Shown here in pieces: positions 6,309-10,549 of a DNA stretch of 10,549 nucleotides. The position numbers and the translations under genes were made by a program. Source of the DNA: JASFRS01 sp050114795 (GTDB lineage: Bacteria > Pseudomonadota > Alphaproteobacteria > Sphingomonadales > CAKZYD01); contig JASFRS010000081.1 of NCBI GenBank assembly GCA_050114795.1, positions 1 to 10,549 on the forward strand, written 5' to 3'. The notes below the pieces were generated by a model, which was not told the origin of the DNA, did no database searches, and saw only the letters and a list, made by a program, of their open reading frames with translations. Numbering within the stretch: the stretch's first letter is position 1; each line of letters begins with the position of its first letter.

Positions 6309-8392
6309 CCCGAACTCAACAGTCGAATGGCCGCATCGCGCTCAAATAGATAAAGCAGAACGCGGGCGGCCTGACCACGTGCGCTTTTTAAATCGGCATC
6401 CTTCTCGACCAACATACGAGCATCCGCCTGGGCTGCCGGGAGTAAATCCCCATGAACAGCCACATCAGCAATACGAAACGCAGGTGTGCCAGATTGTTTG
6501 GTCCCCAGCAGCTCCCCACCGCCGCGTAGTCGTAAATCTTCTTCAGCAATGCGGAAGCCATCTTCTGTTTCCCGCATGATTTTAAGCCGCGCTGTCGCTG
6601 TCTCCCCCAGTTGATTGGAACGCAACAGCAAACACACGGACTTGCCAGATCCTCGCCCGACGCGTCCTCGCAATTGATGAAGCTGCGCCAAGCCAAAACG
6701 TTCAGCCTGCTCAATCACCATAATCGTCGCATCCGGCACATCCACACCGACTTCAATAACCGTTGTGGCAACCAGGATGTCATAATCCCCGTTTTTAAAG
6801 CGACGCATGACCTCGTCTTTGTCCTGCGCCTTCATTCGTCCATGTACGAGGCCAACACGACGTGCGCCAAAGACCTGAAGCAAAGCCTCATGACGAGCTT
6901 CAGCAGCGGCTAGCTCAGAATTATCGCTTTCTTCAACCAGCGGGCAAACCCAATAGGCACGCTGCCCTTGCGACACCGCCCTTTGTAAAGCCGCAACAAC
7001 CTCATCAAGACGTTCAATAGGCATAACACGGGTATCAACCGGCTGGCGTCCCGGTGGCTTTTCATCCAGTTTGGAGACATCCATTTCTCCATAAACAGCC
7101 AATGTGAGCGTGCGTGGGATGGGGGTGGCTGTCATCACCAAGACATCAAGCCTGCCCTCACCTTTTGCAGCAAGCATCAGACGCTGATGCACGCCAAAAC
7201 GATGTTGTTCATCAATAACAGCAACACCCAAATCTTTGAACTCGACATCCCCCTGAATCAGCGCATGAGTGCCGACCAAAATATCGATTTCACCATTTTC
7301 CAGGCGCCTCAATATCTCCTGACGCTTTTTGCCTTTGTCACGGCCTGTCAGAACTTCCAGGCGCACGTCGCTGTTCTTCAACATTTCAGCCAGATTGGTG
7401 CCATGTTGCCGGGCTAAAATCTCAGTGGGCGCTAAAAGGGTTGCCTGTACACCCGCATCAACCGCATGAAGCATGGCCATCAAAGCTACATAAGTTTTGC
7501 CTGACCCCACATCGCCTTGTAACAGGCGCAGCATGGCTCCAGGGCTTTCCATATCTCCAATAACATCTGCAACGGCTCTGTCTTGTGCGCCCGTTGGCTT
7601 GAATGGCAGGCTTTGACGGACTAAGTCCGACTTATTCCCTTTGGCAATCATTTGCCGCCCAGTGCGTTTACGCATTTTTGTACGCACCAAAGCCAGGGCT
7701 AGTTGATTAGCGAATAACTCGTCATAAGCCAAACGGCGACGTTCAGGTCTGTTTTCATCCAATACACCCGCCTGTTTGGGGTCGTGAAGGGCATGAATGG
7801 AGCGTTTCCAACTTAAAAAACCCTGCGCGTCCTTTAAATGCGGGTCCATCCACTCATCAAGTTCAGGCACCACTTTTAAGGCCTCACCAATGATTGCGCG
7901 CAGACGCTTTGACGTCATGCCGTAAGTGAGGGGGTAAACAGGCTCAAATGGCGGAAGACTGCCTTTTTCAGCGGACTTTAGAATATAGTCCGGATGCACC
8001 ATCTGCCTTACGCCATGAAAATCCTCAATTTGACCGGATATCAAGCGCGTTTCACCAACAGGCAGCATACGCTTTAAATAATCTGACCGAGCGTTAAAGA
8101 AGACGAGATTCATTTCGTCGCTCTTATCGCGAACCTGAACACGATAAGGGCTGCCCTTTCGCGGCGAAGGGTGATGGGCCACAACTTCGACAATCAAAGA
8201 TGCCACATGTCCAGGGACAGTTGAGATGATATCTGGAACTGGGCGGCGATCAATGGCAGCTACCGGTGCATGCCAGATTAAATCGACGACTCGTTCCCCC
8301 GCGAGCCGTTCGAGCATTTGTGCAACGCGATCGCCTACGCCTTTCAAGGCTGTGACGCTTTGAAACAACGGAAACAATATCTCTGGCCGCAT
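6305..8392 (-). CDS. recG: ATP-dependent DNA helicase RecG
   Basis: Branch-migrating superfamily 2 helicase that remodels stalled replication forks and recombination intermediates. With the start at 8392 it has 695 residues, the usual length. In order: an N-terminal wedge region with an OB-like fold (about 1-210, including TALKGVGDRVAQ at 14-25), then the helicase core. Visible motifs are the Walker A GDVGSGKT (293-300), the DEQH box (394-397), TATPIPRT (421-428), VATTVIEVGVDVP (541-553) and QLRGRVGR (573-580). The C-terminal TRG-type region follows, with RIAEEDLRLRGGGELLG (614-630). The frame opens seven codons earlier, at ATG 8413, but GGAGG at 8405-8401 sits 8 bases before ATG 8392, and MRPEILFPLF is the start I recall for alphaproteobacterial RecG. 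The gene is divergent from sdhE-mfd and appears intact. Confidence 0.97.
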   Translation of the reverse strand: MRPEILFPLFQSVTALKGVGDRVAQMLERLAGERVVDLIWHAPVAAIDRRPVPDIISTVPGHVASLIVEVVAHHPSPRKGSPYRVQVRDKSDEMNLVFFNARSDYLKRMLPVGETRLISGQIEDFHGVRQMVHPDYILKSAEKGSLPPFEPVYPLTYGMTSKRLRAIIGEALKVVPELDEWMDPHLKDAQGFLSWKRSIHALHDPKQAGVLDENRPERRRLAYDELFANQLALALVRTKMRKRTGRQMIAKGNKSDLVRQSLPFKPTGAQDRAVADVIGDMESPGAMLRLLQGDVGSGKTYVALMAMLHAVDAGVQATLLAPTEILARQHGTNLAEMLKNSDVRLEVLTGRDKGKKRQEILRRLENGEIDILVGTHALIQGDVEFKDLGVAVIDEQHRFGVHQRLMLAAKGEGRLDVLVMTATPIPRTLTLAVYGEMDVSKLDEKPPGRQPVDTRVMPIERLDEVVAALQRAVSQGQRAYWVCPLVEESDNSELAAAEARHEALLQVFGARRVGLVHGRMKAQDKDEVMRRFKNGDYDILVATTVIEVGVDVPDATIMVIEQAERFGLAQLHQLRGRVGRGSGKSVCLLLRSNQLGETATARLKIMRETEDGFRIAEEDLRLRGGGELLGTKQSGTPAFRIADVAVHGDLLPAAQADARMLVEKDADLKSARGQAARVLLYLFERDAAIRLLSSG

Positions 8393-8400
8393 GGTGGTTG

Positions 8401-8405
8401 CCTCC
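8401..8405 (-). promoter_or_regulatory. Ribosome binding site deciding the recG start
   Basis: On the - strand this reads GGAGG, 8 bases before ATG 8392. The longer in-frame start at ATG 8413 has no Shine-Dalgarno sequence in front of it. The site lies inside the longer frame, which argues for the 695-residue protein. Confidence 0.75.
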
Positions 8406-8490
8406 GCGCTCATCTCAGACTAAACCCCTTGGACATTAATGGATGTTGTGATCAGTACAAGTGGTCAATAGAATTCCGGGACTTAAACGC

Positions 8491-8766
8491 ATGACAAAAA
8501 TCGACGAAGACCGCCTCCGCCGCTTAAGCTTCCGCGCTTGGCATCGTGGAACCAAGGAAACAGATATCATCTTGGGCAGCTTTGTTGATTCAAGGATTGA
8601 GATCTTAAGCGCTGAAGATGTCACCTGGCTTGAGCGGCTTATGGAAGAAGAAGACGTCTCCATTTTAAGCTGGATTATCGGTAAAGAGGATTTGCCGGAC
8701 ATTTTCGATACGCCCTTGATGGCGGAAATGCAGAAACTTGATTATTTAAATAAGACCAAGCCTTAA
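8491..8766 (+). CDS. sdhE: SdhE, FAD assembly factor for succinate dehydrogenase (YgfY/Sdh5/DUF339 family)
   Basis: Small soluble protein that helps attach FAD covalently to the flavoprotein subunit SdhA of succinate dehydrogenase. From ATG 8491 it has 91 residues, typical of the family. The signature RGTKE (19-23) lies in the expected context (LSFRAWHRGTKETDIILGSF), and the helical remainder contains a DVTWLERLMEEEDVSILSWIIG segment in which tryptophans and the acidic run match family habit. The frame extends to GTG 8461, but that start has no ribosome site and adds ten residues of no family character. ATG 8491 itself has only a weak GGGA upstream. The stop shares one base with the mfd start, so the pair is co-transcribed. 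Placement beside mfd and recG is common in alphaproteobacteria, so it probably reflects conserved order rather than a functional link. Confidence 0.92.
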   Translation: MTKIDEDRLRRLSFRAWHRGTKETDIILGSFVDSRIEILSAEDVTWLERLMEEEDVSILSWIIGKEDLPDIFDTPLMAEMQKLDYLNKTKP

Positions 8767-10549
8767 TGACTTTACCCTTCGACCAGATTCTAAGCACACC
8801 CTATTCCCTGACACTCTCGTCCGTGCCGGAGGGGCAAGATGCGCTCATCCTTGCTGAACTTGCACGCAAGGCCGCACCTGCCAAACCAATCATGCATGTC
8901 GCGCGTGACGATGCGCGTTTGGCGGTCATGGCAGATGCCCTTCGTTTCTTCGCGCCAGATGTCGAGGTCATTTCCATCCCCGCATGGGATTGCTTGCCCT
9001 ATGATCGGGTCTCACCGCACCCTGATATTAGTGCAAATCGCATGGCCGCATTCGCGCTTTTAGCGAACAGCAAGCAAAGCACAGCGCGCATTATTCTAAC
9101 GACGATAAACTCCGCTTTGCAGAAAGTGCCACCCAAAGCGCATGTGGCGGGTGAGAGCCTGTGCCTTGAGACTGGTGCTCAGCTGGATCTGGAGACGCTG
9201 AGTGAGTATTTAAGCGCCAATGGCTATCACCGCACCACAACTGTGGGTGAAGCCGGTGAATTCGCCATACGTGGCGGTCTCGTTGATTTATTTCCAGCCG
9301 GTGCAGAAAATCCACTGCGGATTGATTTCTTCGGGGACGAGATTGACAGCATTCGTCCCTTTGATGCTTTAGACCAACGAACCATTTCCCGCATTGACCG
9401 CTATGTCCTCGTGCCTGCCGGTGAAATGACAATGTCTAAGGACGCCATTCGCCGTTTCCGCCAGGGATATGTGGCGGAATTTGGCACCGTCACAGAAGAA
9501 GACCCACTCTATGCGGGTATATCTGAAGGACGACGTATTCAGGGGGCCGAACACTGGCTGCCGCTCTTCTATGGCGAAATGGAAACGCTTTTCGACTACT
9601 TAAGTGAAGACACCCCCATCACCTTGGACCATCAGGTCGACGAAGCCGCTATCGCACGTCATGGTGCGATTTTGGATTATTATGAAACGCGCAAAGCCGC
9701 TCGTGAGGGAGATCTTAGCCTCTCCACGCCCTATAAGCCCTTAGCGCCGCATCATCTTTATCTTTTGGAAGAGGACTGGGCGCAATTAAAGGAAGACTGG
9801 TCCGCTCATCATTTCACGCCTTTTTCCATGCCGGAAGGCAACAATGTAATGGACGCAGGTGGTCATGTGGCCCGGGATTTTGCACCGGAACGGCAGGCAT
9901 CCAATACCAATATCTATGAAGCCTGTATTGAACATATCCTAGCTGAACAAAAAGCCGGACGCCGAGTCATGATGCTGAGCTACAGCAGCGGGGCAAGGGA
10001 CCGCTTGGCTCATGTTCTATCGGATCACGGCCTGACTAAAACCCAGCCTATTGAAAGTTGGGAAGATTTTCATGCCATGACGAAAACCCGCGTCGGGCTT
10101 GGCATCGTTGCTTTGGAACGTGGATTTCGCACCGATGACATCAGTTTAATCACCGAACAGGATGTGTTGGGCGATCGCTTGATCCGACGTGCAAGGAAAA
10201 GCAAAAAGGCTGAGAATTTCATTTCGGAAGCCTCTTCGCTGGCGCCCGGTGATTTGGTTGTCCATGTCGAGCATGGCATTGGGCGATATGAGGGTCTGCA
10301 GACCATTGATGTGTCCGGCGCGCCTCATGATTGTGTCTGGCTGACCTATCAGGGTGGAGACAGACTTTATGTGCCCGTTGAGAATATCGAAGTCCTCTCC
10401 CGCTATGGTGGGGAAGCCAATGCATCCATATTAGACAAATTAGGAGGTTCCGGCTGGCAGGCGCGCAAGGCGCGGATGAAAAAGCGTGTGCGCGAAATGG
10501 CGAATGAGCTTATTAAAATTGCTGCCGCCCGCGCGCTACGTAAAGGCGA
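8766..10549 (+). CDS. mfd: Transcription-repair coupling factor Mfd (5' part, runs off the window)
   Basis: ATP-driven translocase that removes RNA polymerase stalled at DNA lesions and recruits UvrA. The ATG at 8766 shares its A with the sdhE stop (TAATG), with no good ribosome site, so translation is probably coupled. About 594 codons are open to the window's end. The N-terminal UvrB-like module (D1a-D2-D1b) is clear: IPAWDCLPYDRVSPHPDI near 72-90 and GEFAIRGGLVDLFPAG near 164-179. A linker region follows, with LITEQDVLG near 463-471. The CarD-like RNA polymerase interaction domain is at about 493-550 (GDLVVHVEHGIGRYEG, then DRLYVPVENIEVLSRYG). The window stops at AAARALRKG, just before the helicase motifs, so the translocase core, TRG motif and D7 are not seen. 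No frameshift or stop occurs in the visible part. Confidence 0.95.
   Translation, partial: MTLPFDQILSTPYSLTLSSVPEGQDALILAELARKAAPAKPIMHVARDDARLAVMADALRFFAPDVEVISIPAWDCLPYDRVSPHPDISANRMAAFALLANSKQSTARIILTTINSALQKVPPKAHVAGESLCLETGAQLDLETLSEYLSANGYHRTTTVGEAGEFAIRGGLVDLFPAGAENPLRIDFFGDEIDSIRPFDALDQRTISRIDRYVLVPAGEMTMSKDAIRRFRQGYVAEFGTVTEEDPLYAGISEGRRIQGAEHWLPLFYGEMETLFDYLSEDTPITLDHQVDEAAIARHGAILDYYETRKAAREGDLSLSTPYKPLAPHHLYLLEEDWAQLKEDWSAHHFTPFSMPEGNNVMDAGGHVARDFAPERQASNTNIYEACIEHILAEQKAGRRVMMLSYSSGARDRLAHVLSDHGLTKTQPIESWEDFHAMTKTRVGLGIVALERGFRTDDISLITEQDVLGDRLIRRARKSKKAENFISEASSLAPGDLVVHVEHGIGRYEGLQTIDVSGAPHDCVWLTYQGGDRLYVPVENIEVLSRYGGEANASILDKLGGSGWQARKARMKKRVREMANELIKIAAARALRKG

Noticed and set aside
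6388..6714. 108-codon open frame within recG in another frame of the - strand
   Set aside because: It overlaps the conserved C-terminal RecG motifs, and its composition is unlike a real protein.
8429..8457. TTGGAC at 8429-8434 as a -35 element for sdhE-mfd
   Set aside because: No acceptable -10 hexamer lies at 16-18 bases (candidates such as TCAGTA match poorly), so I do not call a promoter although one must exist in or near this gap.
8461..8490. GTG 8461 as the sdhE start
   Set aside because: No ribosome site precedes it and the ten added residues do not resemble SdhE N-termini. ATG 8491 gives the normal length.

Overview
The window looks like a chromosomal segment of an alphaproteobacterium of middling GC content (about 50% from a few lines counted by eye). 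The RecG, SdhE and Mfd sequences and their order (recG divergent from an sdhE-mfd pair) fit that class. I cannot name the order or genus. There are no tRNAs, rRNAs, insertion sequences, CRISPR arrays or phage genes, and no gene-free stretch longer than about 140 bases.

Left part (1-4858), all on the + strand: a tightly packed run of envelope-lipid genes. It holds the last 36 codons of an unidentified gene, a lone LptG-type permease (YjgP/YjgQ family), a Wzx/MATE-type multi-pass flippase, a membrane fatty-acid hydroxylase with a full set of histidine boxes, and a long GNAT-like N-acyltransferase of the type that includes bacterial ceramide synthase (bCerS). Three junctions are overlaps or stop/start fusions. 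One 120-base gap precedes the hydroxylase. My reading, which is inference, is the distal half of a bacterial sphingolipid (ceramide) locus: the acyltransferase would make the amide bond, the hydroxylase would hydroxylate a chain, and the flippase and LptG-like protein would move the lipid across and out of the inner membrane. The genes that would prove it (serine palmitoyltransferase, ceramide reductase, a dedicated ACP and acyl-ACP synthetase) are not in the window and would have to lie upstream.

Middle (4864-6308): a secreted Sel1-repeat protein on the - strand, convergent with the acyltransferase gene, then a 140-base divergent intergenic region, then a DUF502 two-helix membrane protein on the + strand.

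Right part (6305-10549): recG on the - strand, ending in a stop-codon overlap with the DUF502 gene. Divergent from it on the + strand are sdhE (succinate dehydrogenase flavinylation factor) and mfd (transcription-repair coupling factor), which share one base. mfd runs off the window after about 594 codons, before its translocase motifs. This half is ordinary housekeeping DNA repair plus an assembly factor for complex II.

I prefer start codons other than the longest open frame for the hydroxylase (GTG 2886), recG (ATG at 8392) and sdhE (ATG 8491), and note a good TTG alternative at 1230 for the flippase.
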